The notes: generated from the letters alone by a model not told the origin. 64,000 nucleotides of DNA from an uncultured Bacteroidales bacterium (GCA_947303085.1 CAMYXP010000004.1:1-64000); one strand, 5' to 3'; shown: positions 44,468 to 59,555, counted from the stretch's first letter. Numbers and translations: made by a program.

Positions 44468-46387
44468 ATGTCAAAAATCATTGGTATAGACTTAGGAACA
44501 ACAAACTCATGCGTTTCGGTTATGGAAGGCAATGAGCCGGTGGTTATTCAGAACAGTGAAGGACACCGCACTACCCCGTCAATCGTGGCATTCACCGACA
44601 ATGGCGAGCGTAAGGTTGGCGAGCCTGCAAAACGTCAGGCCATCACAAACCCGTTGAGAACCGTTTATTCAATCAAACGTTTCATGGGTGAGACCTACGA
44701 CAAGATGCAGAGCGAAATCAGCCGTGTACCTTATAAAGTAGTCAAGGGCGGCAACAACACACCGCGTATCGACATCGACGGCAAGCTTTACACTCCACAG
44801 GAGATCTCGGCAATGGTGCTTCAGAAGATGAAGAAGACCGCTGAGGACTACCTCGGACAGCCTGTCACAGAGGCCGTCATCACGGTGCCTGCATACTTCA
44901 GCGACTCACAGCGTCAAGCTACTAAGGAAGCTGGCGAAATCGCAGGTTTGAACGTGCGTCGTATCATCAACGAGCCTACAGCTGCAGCTTTGGCATACGG
45001 CTTGGACAAGAAAAAGAGCGATGTGAAGGTTGCAGTGTATGACCTTGGTGGTGGTACATTCGATATTTCAATACTCGAACTCGGCGACGGCGTGTTTGAA
45101 GTGAAATCGACAAACGGTAACACCCACCTCGGCGGCGACGACTTCGACGAGAGAATCATCAACTGGTTGGCAGAAGAATTCATGCACGACGAGAACATCG
45201 ACCTCCGCAAGGACCCGATGTCACTCCAGAGATTGAAGGAAGCTGCTGAAAAGGCAAAGATTGAGTTGTCAGCCTCGACAGAGACAGAAATCAACCTGCC
45301 ATATATCACAGCAACACAGAGCGGACCTAAGCACTTGGTGCGCAAGCTCTCAAGAGCCAAGTTCGAGCAGTTGTGCGACGACCTCATCCAGGCCACTATC
45401 GAGCCATGCCGCAAGGCTTTGGCAGACGCTGGCATGAGCGTGAGCGACATCGACGACGTGATCTTGGTTGGTGGCTCGACACGTATCCCGGCCATCCAGA
45501 ACATCGTGCGCGACTTCTTCAAGAAAGAACCTTCGAAGGGCGTGAACCCGGACGAGGTGGTCGCAATCGGCGCTTCAATCCAGGGCGGCGTTCTGACAGG
45601 CGAGGTGAAAGACGTGCTGTTGCTTGACGTCACACCATTGTCACTCGGTATCGAGACATTGGGCGGCGTCATGACAAAGCTCATCGAGAGCAACACCACC
45701 ATCCCGTTCAAGAAATCGGAGGTGTTCTCGACAGCTGTCGACAACCAGCCATCTGTTGAGATCCACGTGTTGCAGGGCGAGCGCCCGATGGCTAACCAGA
45801 ACAAGACCATCGGCAGGTTCAACCTCGACAACATCCCGCCAGCGCCAAGAGGTGTCCCGCAGATTGAGGTGACATTCGACATCGACGCAAACGGTATCTT
45901 GAACGTGTCGGCAAAGGATAAAGCCACAGGCAAGAGCCAGAGCATCCGTATCGAAGCATCGTCAGGCTTGAGCGACGACGAAATCAAGCGTATGAAGGCT
46001 GAAGCTGAGGCTAACGCCGACGCCGATAAGAAAGAACGTGAGCGTATCGACAAGATCAACGCTGCCGACGCCATGATCTTCAACACCGAGAAACAGTTGA
46101 AGGAATACGGCGACAAGCTGCCAGCCGACAAGAAGGGCGAGATCGAGAGCGCACTCGAGAAGCTGAAGACAGCTCACAAGGCACAGGACATCGCCGGCAT
46201 CGACGCTGCTATGGCAGAGATGAACGGTATCTGGCAGAAGGCTTCGGAAGAGATGTACAAGAATGCCGGCGCTCAGGGCGGTCAGCAGGGACCATTCGGC
46301 GGTCAGCAAGGCCCACAGAATCCAAATCCGGGAAACGGAAGCAAGGATGACGAAGTGACGGATGTGGATTTTGAGGAGGTAAAATAA
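44468..46387 (+). CDS. dnaK: chaperone DnaK (Hsp70)
   Basis: The cytoplasmic ATP-dependent chaperone is 639 residues, standard length. It starts with [18 protein letters not shown], and has [24 protein letters not shown] and the substrate domain with [14 protein letters not shown]. The Gly/Gln-rich tail ends in the conserved DVDFEEVK. An AGGAG-like ribosome site precedes the ATG. No grpE or dnaJ gene is adjacent. A terminator with GAAA loop follows at once. Confidence 0.97.
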   Translation: MSKIIGIDLGTTNSCVSVMEGNEPVVIQNSEGHRTTPSIVAFTDNGERKVGEPAKRQAITNPLRTVYSIKRFMGETYDKMQSEISRVPYKVVKGGNNTPRIDIDGKLYTPQEISAMVLQKMKKTAEDYLGQPVTEAVITVPAYFSDSQRQATKEAGEIAGLNVRRIINEPTAAALAYGLDKKKSDVKVAVYDLGGGTFDISILELGDGVFEVKSTNGNTHLGGDDFDERIINWLAEEFMHDENIDLRKDPMSLQRLKEAAEKAKIELSASTETEINLPYITATQSGPKHLVRKLSRAKFEQLCDDLIQATIEPCRKALADAGMSVSDIDDVILVGGSTRIPAIQNIVRDFFKKEPSKGVNPDEVVAIGASIQGGVLTGEVKDVLLLDVTPLSLGIETLGGVMTKLIESNTTIPFKKSEVFSTAVDNQPSVEIHVLQGERPMANQNKTIGRFNLDNIPPAPRGVPQIEVTFDIDANGILNVSAKDKATGKSQSIRIEASSGLSDDEIKRMKAEAEANADADKKERERIDKINAADAMIFNTEKQLKEYGDKLPADKKGEIESALEKLKTAHKAQDIAGIDAAMAEMNGIWQKASEEMYKNAGAQGGQQGPFGGQQGPQNPNPGNGSKDDEVTDVDFEEVK

Positions 46388-46398
46388 GACTTTAGAAA

Positions 46399-46426
46399 AG
46401 GATGTCGGAAACGGCATCCTTTTTTT
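46399..46426 (+). terminator. intrinsic terminator after dnaK
   Basis: AGGATGTCG pairs with CGGCATCCT (one U-G pair) around a GAAA tetraloop, followed by a T run. It also separates dnaK from the convergent kinase-like gene. Confidence 0.88.
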
Positions 46427-46453
46427 ATATCTCTTCCCAATGAAAATTAAATG

Positions 46454-46966
46454 TCAGGTTAGTTTTATGTTTTCAGCAAGATGCTGAGCCACTTCCTCAA
46501 TGGTGAACCTGCTCACGTTGATGGTGAAGTCGTAGTTTCGAACCTCATAGCGCGAGGCTCCCGCATAATATTTGGTATAGGTCTCACGGGCGTTGTCGAC
46601 GTCGTCGATACGCTGGGCCGCCGTCTCCTCGTCGACACCATATTTTTCAGCCATTTTCTTAATTCGCACACTTCTGTCGGCGAAGATGAATATCTTCAAA
46701 GCGTTTGGGTCGTCTTTAAAGACACGGAATCCTGTGCGACCCACAAAAATGCACGATTCCTTAGCGGCGATGTCGCGCATCTTCTGAGTCTGGGCGTAGT
46801 AGGCCTCACGTGAAGTGATTTTCTTGTTCTCAGGTTTGTATGTCTTGATTCCTTCAATTGCCGCTTTGTCGTAAACATTAATACCGAGCAGCTCTCCCAA
46901 ACGGAAAGCTATCTTTCTTCCTCCACTTCCGCTTTCGCGGTTAATCGTGATGATTAATTTCCCCAT
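46454..46966 (-). CDS. cytidylate kinase-like family protein
   Basis: The 170-residue product belongs to the cytidylate-kinase-like group (AAK6/Cytidylate_kin2). It starts IITINRESGSGGRKIAFRLGELLGI with a P-loop variant, and CIFVGRTGFRVFKDDPNALKIFIFAD in the middle. It is shorter than true Cmk and may phosphorylate a nucleotide or another small molecule. The real substrate is not known. A -7 box (TAATTTTG, 46995-46988) lies 22 bases before the ATG. It stands alone. Confidence 0.82.
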   Translation of the reverse strand: MGKLIITINRESGSGGRKIAFRLGELLGINVYDKAAIEGIKTYKPENKKITSREAYYAQTQKMRDIAAKESCIFVGRTGFRVFKDDPNALKIFIFADRSVRIKKMAEKYGVDEETAAQRIDDVDNARETYTKYYAGASRYEVRNYDFTINVSRFTIEEVAQHLAENIKLT

Positions 46967-46987
46967 TTTTAACCTGTTGATTTTTTA

Positions 46988-46995
46988 CAAAATTA
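46988..46995 (-). promoter_or_regulatory. -7 box of the cytidylate kinase-like gene
   Basis: TAATTTTG on the minus strand fits TANNTTTG and is close to the ATG at 46966. The remaining gap to 47131 shows only AT-rich DNA with a repeated CACAAAAAGTCG. Confidence 0.5.
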
Positions 46996-47131
46996 ATAAA
47001 TCAAAAGCATAGTTTTTCGGCGCACACAAATGGTCGAACGCTTTTCACAAACAATCGAAACAAAGTCTTGATAATGGGGTGGGTATTGCACAAAAAGTCG
47101 TGTATCAAAACACAAAAAGTCGAACGTTTTT

Positions 47132-48883
47132 CTACTTTTTGGTGGTCATTTGGCTTCTGAAATATGTCGGAGTAACCTCATATTTACGCTTAAAGTCGCG
47201 CCCGAACACGGTGAGGTTGGAGAATCCCGAGGCTGTTGCCACATCGCTGATGCTCATTTCTGGATTGTCGGTGAGCATTTGGCAAGCATGCTCGAGGCGC
47301 AAGTCGCGGATGAAATCGGGCAAGCCCTCACAACATGAGAAGGCGGCACCGATACGGCGTTCGTTGATGTGAAAACGATCCATCAGCAGCTGACGGCTGA
47401 AATTCTGGTTAAGGAAAAGTTCTTCACTACGAATAACATCGCTAAGATAATCAAAAAGTCGCGCATCGTCAAGCTCATTCACGTCTTGAGTTTGAAGTGT
47501 GGAGTGTGGAGTTTGAAGTTTGGAGTTTTGGGATTCCTTTTTCTTATATTTCACCGATTCCATAATCTGTTCGGTAAGCAAACGGTTTTTGCGGTCGATG
47601 GCACGGCGTTGTATCAACAGTCGGATAATGAAACAAACAGACAAAATCACTAAAACAAAGCCAGCCAAAGCAAGACTTTTGTTATGTTTGGCCTTAGCCT
47701 GTTCGCGCTCGGTGTTCATGCGTTCTTCCTGCAGCTTGTAGCGTGCAGCGTAATGATATGCCTGTCCCTCCTGCTGTTTTCTATCGAGCTTTTCTTTTAT
47801 GCTTTCATAGCGATGCCAGTAGTTGGTAGCGGCTTGATAATCGCCTGTTGCTTCAGCGGCAATAGCACGATTATGAAGCATTGAAGCATAATCATGATTC
47901 ATGGTGTCGTTGCCCAAACGCTTGTCAGCCACGTCATAGATGGCAAGCATTTTGTCGTAATCGCCCAAAACAACCCATGTGTTGGATGCCATCATACGTC
48001 CTGAAAAGGTTTTGCCATAGTCGCTTTCCTCGAACAATGAAAGGTAATGACGTGCAGTATCTTCCTCTCCCATGTCGGCGTATGCCTTGGCAAGGAAACC
48101 ATAAGCCTGGGCTGTATAGAAATTGCAATAGCTGATGAATTGTTCGTCGCTAGGCGGCATACGGAACGAGCCGTCGGCATATTCATCGCGGTGCTGACGG
48201 TAGTCGTCGATTTTCTCGATGATATGCTGGGCAAGCGGGATAATGCTTTCAGGTTGGTTGAGTATGTCTAACATATTGATTTTCCGCTTGAGCGCGATGA
48301 TACATGCATCCATTTCATTGAAATGACGTTGCTCGTCGAGAGCTCCGATAACGCCGCTGAGTTTGGCGAGACCTCGTTCTTCCTCACCGAGTTTGGCCAA
48401 GCTGAATCCTATCTCGGCTTCGGTTCGCAATGCCTCAGTCTCATCGCCCTGCTGACGGCAAAGGTCAACTTTTTCGGTCGACCAGCGTATCCATTGCTCG
48501 TTGTCGCCACGTCGGCGTGTGATGGTGATAAGCAAGCCGAGCACATTCTCACGGTTAGTCGGATTGTCAACAAAATCGCTCTGCATCAGGGCTTCGCAAA
48601 TCTTGAGTGCCTCATCAAAATGCAAATCAGCGGTCGATTGGCTCAAAATCTTAGCACGCAACATTTTGGCGAGGTCTGCGTCAAGATTGCCGACAATCAC
48701 TGCCGAATCAAGTATTATCAATGCTCTTTCAGGATTATTGTCATATATTGACAACGCCGCATCTGCGGTGTAGATTGTATCGCCCGGCTGAGACTCATAT
48801 TTCACTTTATTGTCTGTGTTTACACAACCGACAGCAATCAAAGCCAGAATCACATATAATATAAGGTATTGTACCTTTTGCAT
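47132..48883 (-). CDS. TPR-transmembrane-AraC-type one-component regulator
   Basis: The 583-residue product has a lipoprotein-like signal (IAVGC, Cys20), a periplasmic TPR-like helical part (about 25-390), one transmembrane helix near residue 410 (LALAGFVLVILSVCFIIRLL) and a cytoplasmic AraC-type HTH domain at the C-terminus (DLRLEHACQMLTDN…ISDVATASGFSNLTVFGRDFKRKY). It thus probably senses an envelope signal and binds DNA directly. The linker at about 453-467 is encoded by tandem heptamers. The chosen ATG follows a TATTTTTG box. Confidence 0.85.
   Translation of the reverse strand: MQKVQYLILYVILALIAVGCVNTDNKVKYESQPGDTIYTADAALSIYDNNPERALIILDSAVIVGNLDADLAKMLRAKILSQSTADLHFDEALKICEALMQSDFVDNPTNRENVLGLLITITRRRGDNEQWIRWSTEKVDLCRQQGDETEALRTEAEIGFSLAKLGEEERGLAKLSGVIGALDEQRHFNEMDACIIALKRKINMLDILNQPESIIPLAQHIIEKIDDYRQHRDEYADGSFRMPPSDEQFISYCNFYTAQAYGFLAKAYADMGEEDTARHYLSLFEESDYGKTFSGRMMASNTWVVLGDYDKMLAIYDVADKRLGNDTMNHDYASMLHNRAIAAEATGDYQAATNYWHRYESIKEKLDRKQQEGQAYHYAARYKLQEERMNTEREQAKAKHNKSLALAGFVLVILSVCFIIRLLIQRRAIDRKNRLLTEQIMESVKYKKKESQNSKLQTPHSTLQTQDVNELDDARLFDYLSDVIRSEELFLNQNFSRQLLMDRFHINERRIGAAFSCCEGLPDFIRDLRLEHACQMLTDNPEMSISDVATASGFSNLTVFGRDFKRKYEVTPTYFRSQMTTKK
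47485..47526 (-). repeat. in-frame tandem heptamers in the AraC-type regulator
   Basis: Six units (CTTGAGT, TTGAAGT, GTGGAGT twice, TTGAAGT, TTGGAGT on the plus strand) run head to tail over 42 bp, exactly 14 codons. They encode a Ser/Gln/Thr/Leu-rich linker between the membrane helix and the HTH domain. Confidence 0.85.
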
Positions 48884-48902
48884 TTTAAACAGTTTTGAGA
48901 TG

Positions 48903-48910
48903 CAAAAATA
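48903..48910 (-). promoter_or_regulatory. -7 box of the TPR-AraC regulator gene
   Basis: TATTTTTG followed by CATC lies about 20 bases before the ATG, implying a short leader. It supports the lipoprotein start over an upstream TTG. Confidence 0.55.
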
Positions 48911-48972
48911 CAAAATACCTGATTTTTAAGGAAATAATTATTTAATTTCCCCATTTTTTCTAAAATTTTATT

Positions 48973-48980
48973 TATTTTTG
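48973..48980 (+). promoter_or_regulatory. -7 box of the DUF4369-like lipoprotein operon
   Basis: TATTTTTG followed by CAA lies 34 bases before the ATG at 49015. It is divergent from the regulator's promoter. Confidence 0.6.
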
Positions 48981-49014
48981 CAATTGAATTATACCATTTA
49001 AAATAATTAAACCT

Positions 49015-49719
49015 ATGAAAAAACTATTATTAGCAATCGTGGCGGCATTGCTTATATTAAGCGGCTGCAACAAAACAAAGCAATTTACCGTAACCCTTAA
49101 CCTCGACAACGCCGACGGTCAGACGGTTTATCTCACCAAAGACCTCGGCATGGTGGAAATGTGCATCGACTCAGCAGTATTCGCTGACAACACAGCAGTG
49201 CTGAAAGCCGATTTCGACGATCCGCAGACCCTGTACATCATCAAATACGACAAGTACGACCAATGCGGTGTGTTTACTTTTTTGCCTGAAAACCGCGATA
49301 TTACGATTACCGGCGACTTCAACGACATCATCACATGGTATGCCGAAGGAAGTCAGGCATTGGAAATGTTAAATGCCTTTAATGAAGAGATGCAACCATA
49401 CGCCGATGCTGTGATGGCTATAGTTCCTGACATGGAGGCTGCATATGCGGAGAATGACACTGTAAGGGGACATGAATTGTACTGGAAAGCCATAGCCTGC
49501 ATGGATGAATACAACTATCGTCGTCTCAATTTTATCAGAAATCACCCCGATTGCTACGTCGCACATTATTTACTTGATGAAGCTAAGATCAATTATGATT
49601 CGGAAATATTAAAAGAAGTAGTCGGATCTTTTACCGTTGAATCGATATATAAAAAGAATATCGAAAACTACCTCAAAGAGATTGAAGAGTATGACATGCA
49701 AATGCAGACAGTTGAATAA
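49015..49719 (+). CDS. DUF4369-like lipoprotein lacking a thioredoxin domain
   Basis: The 234-residue product is a lipoprotein (LSGC, Cys18). Its N-terminal half, with FTVTLNLDNADGQTVYLTKD, resembles the DUF4369 beta domain usually fused ahead of TlpA-like thioredoxin domains. The second half is helical and has no CXXC, so it looks like a version without the redox part. It is followed three bases later by a gene that has both parts, which suggests related roles. Precise function is unknown. Confidence 0.75.
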   Translation: MKKLLLAIVAALLILSGCNKTKQFTVTLNLDNADGQTVYLTKDLGMVEMCIDSAVFADNTAVLKADFDDPQTLYIIKYDKYDQCGVFTFLPENRDITITGDFNDIITWYAEGSQALEMLNAFNEEMQPYADAVMAIVPDMEAAYAENDTVRGHELYWKAIACMDEYNYRRLNFIRNHPDCYVAHYLLDEAKINYDSEILKEVVGSFTVESIYKKNIENYLKEIEEYDMQMQTVE

Positions 49720-49722
49720 AAA

Positions 49723-50760
49723 ATGAGAAGGATTTTGATTATAGCGGCTTTAGCATTGCTGGTGTTTGCGGGCTGCAACGATAACAAACCGGTAAACGAT
49801 TATTGTGTTGTCAAAGGTACCGTCAAAGGCGTGAAAGACGGCAAAAAACTCGAATTGTTAGACGAGTTCAATGATTGGGTTGTCGTCGGAAAAGGCGTCG
49901 TAAAAGATGGTGTTTTTGAGATACACCCCGAGGTGACCGCGCCTACACATGTATATTTATATGAGCATAACGGATATCAGCTGAAAGATTTCATTTTGGA
50001 ACCCGGAACGATTCTCGTTGAGGTGGATGCCACCGATGAGTACGATTATGAAACAGGAGCCAAAGGCACACCTTTGAACGACCTGGATCAGATTATCACC
50101 GGTTATCGAAGAAGTGGCAATTACGCTGCCGCTGACTCAATAAAGGCTATTGTTATGAACGAAAACCCTGCAGGAGCCCTGGCTTTGGCCAATATCGACG
50201 AATGGTGCCAGTCGTCGGCTGAGATGCTTGATGTCCTCGACCGCATTACGCCCGAGTTTGCACAGTTGCCTTATGTCGAACAGTTAAGAGCTGAAGCGAC
50301 GCAGCGCCTGAAGACCGAAGCCGGCGGGATGTATATCGACATGGCATATCCCGACTTAAACGGCGACACTATCAGCCTGAGCTCGGTGATTAACAACCCA
50401 GCCAACCGCTATGTCATCGTCGACTTCTGGGCATCGTGGTGTGACGGATGCTTGGATGACTTGCCAATGCTGGTGAAGATTTATGAAAATTATCATGATA
50501 AAGGTCTGGAAATCTACGGCCTCTCCGTCGATACCCAAAAACGCTATAAATATTGGAAGTCATGTATCGAAAAGAACAACATGAAATGGATTAACGTGTG
50601 TGACTACAGCGGTGGAATGAGAGGCAACAGCAAAGTCCGCGACGACTATGCTATAATAGCCTATCCGACAACCATTTTGATCGATTGTCAGACAGGTATA
50701 ATCGTCATGCGCGACGATATCGAAAACATAGTACCAAAGTTGGCTGAATTACTGCAATGA
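49723..50760 (+). CDS. TlpA/ResA-like thioredoxin-fold lipoprotein
   Basis: The 345-residue product is a lipoprotein (FAGC, Cys18) with an N-terminal DUF4369-like domain and a C-terminal thioredoxin fold. The redox motif is WASWCDGCLDDLPML, a WCxxC pair, and a late cis-Pro occurs in IAYPTTILID. It should act as an envelope disulfide reductase or oxidase. Its stop overlaps the start of the serine hydrolase gene by four bases (ATGA), so the three genes form an operon. Confidence 0.88.
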   Translation: MRRILIIAALALLVFAGCNDNKPVNDYCVVKGTVKGVKDGKKLELLDEFNDWVVVGKGVVKDGVFEIHPEVTAPTHVYLYEHNGYQLKDFILEPGTILVEVDATDEYDYETGAKGTPLNDLDQIITGYRRSGNYAAADSIKAIVMNENPAGALALANIDEWCQSSAEMLDVLDRITPEFAQLPYVEQLRAEATQRLKTEAGGMYIDMAYPDLNGDTISLSSVINNPANRYVIVDFWASWCDGCLDDLPMLVKIYENYHDKGLEIYGLSVDTQKRYKYWKSCIEKNNMKWINVCDYSGGMRGNSKVRDDYAIIAYPTTILIDCQTGIIVMRDDIENIVPKLAELLQ

Positions 50761-51926
50761 AATCAACACTAACAAAAACCATCCTTGCCATCTGCGTGTT
50801 AGCGTTGACGTCGTGCTCGATAATCAGGGCATTGCGAACAGATGGAAAGAACGGCCCGAACGTTTATAGTTACCAGAAACGTGAGGTTGACACCATCGCC
50901 AACGGCGAGGAGGTGTTTGTATTTCCCGTCGGCCAGCGTGCTGACTGGATCGACAGTTTTTATTTCTACCACAAGGCACATGGCTGCGATAGTATGACTT
51001 TCCTTGAGGCGATGAATCGGAAAAGCAACACACAGGGCTTGCTCATTATCCACAACGACAGCATCGTTTATGAAAGATATTGGGGCGATTTCAACGCCGA
51101 CACTTACGCGACTATCTTCTCCGTTTCAAAATCAATAACATCGCTGATGTGCGGCATCGCTGTTGACGACGGCTACATCCACAGCATCGACGACCCTGTC
51201 ACCGACTATCTGCCGGAGCTCAAGAAAAAAGACCCGATGTGGCAGAAGCTCACCATCCGTCATCTGCTCGACATGAAGAGCGGCCTGGATTTCGAAGACA
51301 CGTATGAGTTCACCTCGTGGAAAGACATAAAAATGCTTAATGCGATGTCAAAACTGAACTACGGACACGATATCAGAAAACAAATAAAAGGTCTGAAATT
51401 CCGTTGTGAGCCAGGTACCCAACTACGTTACGAGAGCATGACATCGGCGATTCTTGGTGTTGTTATCGAGAGCGCTTCGGGCAAACGTTTCGCCGACTAT
51501 CTCAGCGAAAAAGTGTGGCAGCCGCTCGGCATGGAGCATTACGCGTTGATAAACATCGACAGCCGTAAACACGACATGGCGCACGCCTTTGGCGGTATCA
51601 CGATGACATTGAGAGACTTGGCCAAGATCGGACAACTGTATCTCAACTATGGCTTATGGGAGGGCAAACGTGTCGTAAGCGAGGAATGGATTCGTCAGAC
51701 TATAACCTTTGACGAGAATAGTCACGGCTATCATTACAACTGGTATAACATAAGCTATGAGGGTTATACAAGACCTGAAAATTCCGGCTATTACGCATAT
51801 GGTATCTGTGCCCAAACAATTTACGTCAACCCGTATAAAAACCTTGTAATAGTGAGAATGGGCCGATCAAACAACGGCTGCGCATTTCTTCCGGTACTAT
51901 TTGAGCAGCTGAGTATACAGTATTGA
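50757..51926 (+). CDS. serine hydrolase of the beta-lactamase family, lipoprotein
   Basis: The 389-residue product is a lipoprotein (LTSC, Cys20). It carries the SxxK motif in SVSKSITSLM, the YxN-type motif in RYESMTSAILG and a C-terminal segment ending in VRMGRSNNG, consistent with class C beta-lactamase/esterase fold. The sequence differs clearly from the serine hydrolase at 15478-16734. Substrate unknown; peptidase or esterase function at the envelope is plausible. It ends the operon with the thioredoxin-like gene. Confidence 0.85.
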   Translation: MKSTLTKTILAICVLALTSCSIIRALRTDGKNGPNVYSYQKREVDTIANGEEVFVFPVGQRADWIDSFYFYHKAHGCDSMTFLEAMNRKSNTQGLLIIHNDSIVYERYWGDFNADTYATIFSVSKSITSLMCGIAVDDGYIHSIDDPVTDYLPELKKKDPMWQKLTIRHLLDMKSGLDFEDTYEFTSWKDIKMLNAMSKLNYGHDIRKQIKGLKFRCEPGTQLRYESMTSAILGVVIESASGKRFADYLSEKVWQPLGMEHYALINIDSRKHDMAHAFGGITMTLRDLAKIGQLYLNYGLWEGKRVVSEEWIRQTITFDENSHGYHYNWYNISYEGYTRPENSGYYAYGICAQTIYVNPYKNLVIVRMGRSNNGCAFLPVLFEQLSIQY

Positions 51927-51955
51927 TTAAAGAATGATGTTATTCAAAAATGTTT

Positions 51956-51963
51956 TATATTTG
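51956..51963 (+). promoter_or_regulatory. -7 box of the GH97-GH78 operon
   Basis: TATATTTG followed by CATG lies 20 bases before the GH97 ATG at 51984. Confidence 0.55.
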
Positions 51964-51971
51964 CATGATAA

Positions 51972-56968
<4,997 letters not shown>

Positions 56969-56976
56969 TATTTTTG
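56969..56976 (+). promoter_or_regulatory. -7 box of the AI-2E family permease gene
   Basis: TATTTTTG followed by CAA. The ATG at 56992 follows 15 bases later, giving a very short leader; the TTG at 56974 lies inside this box and is rejected as the start. Confidence 0.5.
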
Positions 56977-56991
56977 CAAAAACATCTTTCT

Positions 56992-58131
56992 ATGGAAAAG
57001 CTATCTTACGTTGAAAAACTATCAAAATACTTGATTTTTGTCGGCATTGCAGCTGTCATTTGCTCCATTTGCTGGTATTTCAGCTCAGTGCTTATTTATA
57101 TTATTTTGGCTTTTGTGGTGTCGCTCGTCAGCCGACCGTTGGCCCTGTTGATGGGAAAAATACGCATCAAAGGGAAAAGCGCGCCCGACTGGCTTTTGGC
57201 GATTTTATCTATCATCCTCGTTATCGCAATATTGCTGATGATGGTTCTTCTTGTGATTCCTGTGGTGTCCAATATTATCAACGACGCTTCAATTTTAAGT
57301 AAAACGGAAAACTTTAACGGGAACATCGGCGATGCAGTTAACAGCTGGATTATTGGTATTTTCCCAAGTTTAGGTGAAGATTTCGACATCATTAGTCTAT
57401 TGCTCAACCGCTTAAAAGTGATAATGGCCGATTTTTCTATCACCAGTCTCATAGGCTCGGTGGGTTCCGTCGTGATAGACATGGCTGTAGGACTATTCGC
57501 CGTGGTGTTCATTTCATTTTTCTTTGTCAAAGACCACAAGCTGTTTTCAAAGATTGTGGCCGCTCTGGTTCCCGACCGTATTGAAGCCTCGGTGACTGAT
57601 TCCATTGATAACATCCAACACCTGCTTTCCCGTTATTTTGTCGGGCTTATTTTAGAGATGTTTTGTGTCGCGCTTTTCAACTTCCTGGGTCTGTGGCTCA
57701 TCGCTCGCATCGGCGTCAGCTATGCTCTCGGCATCGCTTTCATCGCCGGAATTCTCAACATCATCCCGTATGTCGGACCAATCATCGGCGAGGTGCTTGG
57801 CGCGTTGCTGTGCATGGTGCTTCATTACGGCGCCGGTGTCGGCTTGGATGTCAACATCTGGTTCTTCGCGCTAATTGTGCTGTTAATCATGTTGGCAGTC
57901 CAGATGATCGACAACTTCGTTCTTCAGCCAATCATCTATTCGACGAGCATCAAGGCGACGCCGCTTGAGATTTTCATCGTGATGCTCCTTGCAGGAAACA
58001 TCGGCGGCATTTTAGGCATGCTCGCCGCTATCCCAGCCTACACAGTCATCCGCGTCATCGCAGGCAGGTTTTTTTATGATAAGAAAGTGGTTCAGCGGCT
58101 GATGCCGGAGATTAAAAAGGGAAAATCCTAA
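56992..58131 (+). CDS. AI-2E family membrane transporter (PerM/YdiK-like)
   Basis: The 379-residue product has about eight hydrophobic helices, with two near the N-terminus, one at about 65-85 and a cluster in the C-terminal half around the conserved YALGIAFIAGILNIIPYVGPIIGEVLGAL. This family includes TqsA and PerM; some are linked to autoinducer-2 or sodium export, but the substrate is often unknown. The gene's last 20 bases overlap the convergent symporter gene. Confidence 0.9.
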   Translation: MEKLSYVEKLSKYLIFVGIAAVICSICWYFSSVLIYIILAFVVSLVSRPLALLMGKIRIKGKSAPDWLLAILSIILVIAILLMMVLLVIPVVSNIINDASILSKTENFNGNIGDAVNSWIIGIFPSLGEDFDIISLLLNRLKVIMADFSITSLIGSVGSVVIDMAVGLFAVVFISFFFVKDHKLFSKIVAALVPDRIEASVTDSIDNIQHLLSRYFVGLILEMFCVALFNFLGLWLIARIGVSYALGIAFIAGILNIIPYVGPIIGEVLGALLCMVLHYGAGVGLDVNIWFFALIVLLIMLAVQMIDNFVLQPIIYSTSIKATPLEIFIVMLLAGNIGGILGMLAAIPAYTVIRVIAGRFFYDKKVVQRLMPEIKKGKS

Positions 58132-59518
58132 GCAGCACATATCCCAGCACCCCGCCAATAACCCCCAATATCAACCCAACCTTCACCATCTGGGATGTGT
58201 TTATCATGCCAGTTGAGGCGGCGATGGCGTTCGGAGGAGTAGATATCGGCAAAGTCATTGCCAACGAGCAGCAGATTGCAACGTAAAGTATCAACGAGGC
58301 GGCGCCTCCGAGAGCTGTCAGCTCACTTTTGATGGCGGTTGAAACCACTGCAAGCACTGGCATCAGCAAGCTCGCCGCCGATGAATTGGAGATGAAGGTC
58401 GAGAGCAAGTACATGATGAGACCAGCACCAATAATCACTGCAACGGCCGGCCAATGTGTGAACGGAATGGCGTTGATGAGCACGTTTGCCAAGCCTGTTC
58501 CGTTGAGGCAGGTGCCGAGAGCGAAACCGCCAGCCACCATCCAAAGGATATGCCACTCTATCTTCGGGAAATCCTCTTCTTTGAAGACGCCAGTAATTGA
58601 GAACACCGCAAACGGCACCAGCGCCACGATGTTAGCGTCGAAATGCGTCCAGCCTTCGGTGACCCACAGCAAAATCGTGACAGGCATGGTGATTGCCACA
58701 ATCCAGAAGTCGCGGTCGAACTTGGCGTTTGTCTCTATTTCAATCTCCAGTTTTTCCATTTTTATCGGGAAGAGAAGCATCAGCACAACCCATGCGATGA
58801 GCAGCAAAACCAACACAAACGGCACCATGTGAATCACCCAAGAGCCGAAGCTGATGTCGATGCCGACTTTCGTCAAAGCGCCAAGCGCGATAGCGTTAGG
58901 TGGTGTTCCAATAGGCGTGCCCAAACCTCCGAAGTTGGCGGCAATAGGAATAGCGAGCGTCAACGCTGCTGGTGCGGCGCTGTCTTTCGGCAAGTTCTTC
59001 AAAACCGGGGCCATAAACGCCAGCATCATAGCGGCAGTGGCGGTGTTCGACATAAACATCGAGAATGTGCCTGGAACCAACAGCAATCCAAGCAAAACAA
59101 ATTTAGGTTTACTACCGAAAATATGCAACAAAGCTTTGGCGAGATATGCATCCAAACCCACTTTGCTGGCTGCGATTGCCATCACAAAACCGCCCAAAAA
59201 CAGCATGATGACCGGGTCGGCAAACGATGCCATGATTTCTTTGTAAGCAACGGTAGTTCCCGAAACATCAACCATGAATCCTTTGTTCGAAACGGCAAAA
59301 AGCAACGCCACGATGGTCGTCACCGATGTCGCCCAAGCCGGAATGACTTCAAAAAGCCACATCAAGGCAGCGAAGACGAAAATCGCCATGGTGCGCTGCT
59401 GAATCACTGTCAGTCCCTCGATGCCGAACGACTCGGTCGGTAACATCCACAACACAATGGTAATCAATAATATAACTATTGAAAGAATGATGTTTTTAGT
59501 GTTAAAAGCTTTTTGCAT
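58112..59518 (-). CDS. DASS-family (SLC13) anion or dicarboxylate:sodium symporter
   Basis: The 468-residue product is a polytopic membrane protein with about 11-12 helices. The family marks are SNTATAAMMLAFMAPVL with the SNT signature, GGLGTPIGTPPNAIALG, and the repeated STFISNSSAASLLMP and STPPNAIAAST, which form the sodium-binding sites. It probably carries dicarboxylates such as succinate, or sulfate. A TACTTTTG -7 box lies 30 bases before the ATG. It converges with the AI-2E family gene and diverges from msrA. Confidence 0.93.
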   Translation of the reverse strand: MQKAFNTKNIILSIVILLITIVLWMLPTESFGIEGLTVIQQRTMAIFVFAALMWLFEVIPAWATSVTTIVALLFAVSNKGFMVDVSGTTVAYKEIMASFADPVIMLFLGGFVMAIAASKVGLDAYLAKALLHIFGSKPKFVLLGLLLVPGTFSMFMSNTATAAMMLAFMAPVLKNLPKDSAAPAALTLAIPIAANFGGLGTPIGTPPNAIALGALTKVGIDISFGSWVIHMVPFVLVLLLIAWVVLMLLFPIKMEKLEIEIETNAKFDRDFWIVAITMPVTILLWVTEGWTHFDANIVALVPFAVFSITGVFKEEDFPKIEWHILWMVAGGFALGTCLNGTGLANVLINAIPFTHWPAVAVIIGAGLIMYLLSTFISNSSAASLLMPVLAVVSTAIKSELTALGGAASLILYVAICCSLAMTLPISTPPNAIAASTGMINTSQMVKVGLILGVIGGVLGYVLLRIFPF

Positions 59519-59547
59519 TGAATTAATTATTGTTTTAAATTTTACGG

Positions 59548-59555
59548 CAAAAGTA
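59548..59555 (-). promoter_or_regulatory. -7 box of the DASS symporter gene
   Basis: TACTTTTG followed by CCG on the minus strand fits TANNTTTG. Confidence 0.6.

Noticed and set aside
44914..46131. 405-codon antisense frame opposite dnaK
   Set aside because: A common artefact of codon use in dnaK; the sense protein is full length and conserved.
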